This document shows positions 6,853 through 6,892 of a DNA stretch of 6,892 bases, in pieces (the first letter of the stretch is position 1; every line of letters begins with the position of its first letter). Under the pieces are notes generated by a model, which saw only the letters and a program-made list of their open reading frames with translations, was not told the origin of the DNA and made no database searches. Source of the DNA: Actinoplanes rectilineatus (lineage in GTDB: Bacteria; Actinomycetota; Actinomycetes; Mycobacteriales; Micromonosporaceae); assembly GCF_000962825.1 (NCBI RefSeq), contig NZ_JZKF01000169.1, positions 1 through 6,892 of the forward strand, written 5' to 3'. The translations under genes were made by a program, and so were the position numbers.

Positions 6853-6892
6853 AGTCGGGGGAGTCGGGGGAGGCGGGGGAGGCGGGGGAGGC
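6853..6892 (+). repeat. 9-bp G-rich tandem repeat with a G-quadruplex motif, running off the window
   Basis: Units agtcggggg (twice) and aggcggggg (twice) plus a partial aggc run to the window edge. The four G5 tracts at 6857-6861, 6866-6870, 6875-6879 and 6884-6888 are each separated by exactly 4 nt, an ideal intramolecular G-quadruplex pattern on the plus strand, which is the template strand for cydDC. The full length is unknown because the window ends. A role in transcription of cydDC is inference. Confidence 0.8.

Overview
The window is very GC-rich, and every gene I can support lies on the minus strand. Reading in the direction of transcription (right to left), the order is: a fused CydDC-type ABC exporter (3254-6790), a TetR-family regulator (2677-3231), a soluble double-GAF methyl-accepting chemotaxis-type protein (1010-2539) and a beta-carbonic anhydrase (177-857). 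High GC, GTG start use, a single-chain CydDC and weak or absent Shine-Dalgarno sequences point to a high-GC actinomycete. The soluble GAF chemoreceptor and a motility-sigma-like promoter in front of it would suit the Actinoplanes/Micromonosporaceae group, but that placement is inference.

Region by region. Positions 1-176 hold no supportable gene, only a strong 14-bp GC hairpin (50-83) that probably ends the carbonic anhydrase transcript. The carbonic anhydrase starts at GTG 857 behind a perfect AAGGAG. Between it and the chemoreceptor there is almost no unique DNA: 876-1044 is five tandem copies of a 35-bp unit, of which the first copy encodes the C-terminus and stop of the chemoreceptor. The chemoreceptor starts at 2539. 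Its 137-bp upstream gap carries a FliA/WhiG-type promoter candidate and a leader hairpin. tetR begins 22 bp after the cydDC stop and is probably cotranscribed with it. The cydDC reading frame opens with about 60 codons of 12-bp tandem repeats (6621-6788). Immediately upstream lie a long imperfect palindrome (6794-6847) and a 9-bp G-rich repeat with four G5 tracts (6853-6892) that runs off the window edge.

Functionally, CydDC supports cytochrome bd oxidase maturation (thiol or haem export), and cydAB would be expected just beyond the right edge, though they are not visible. The TetR protein is a likely local regulator of unknown ligand. The chemoreceptor is cytoplasmic, has no membrane segment, and carries a pair of matching cysteines in each GAF domain. 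No complete novel multi-gene system is evident. The most unusual content is non-coding or low-complexity: the 35-bp gene-end repeat array, the 12-bp repeat extension of CydDC, and the palindrome that abuts the cydDC start.
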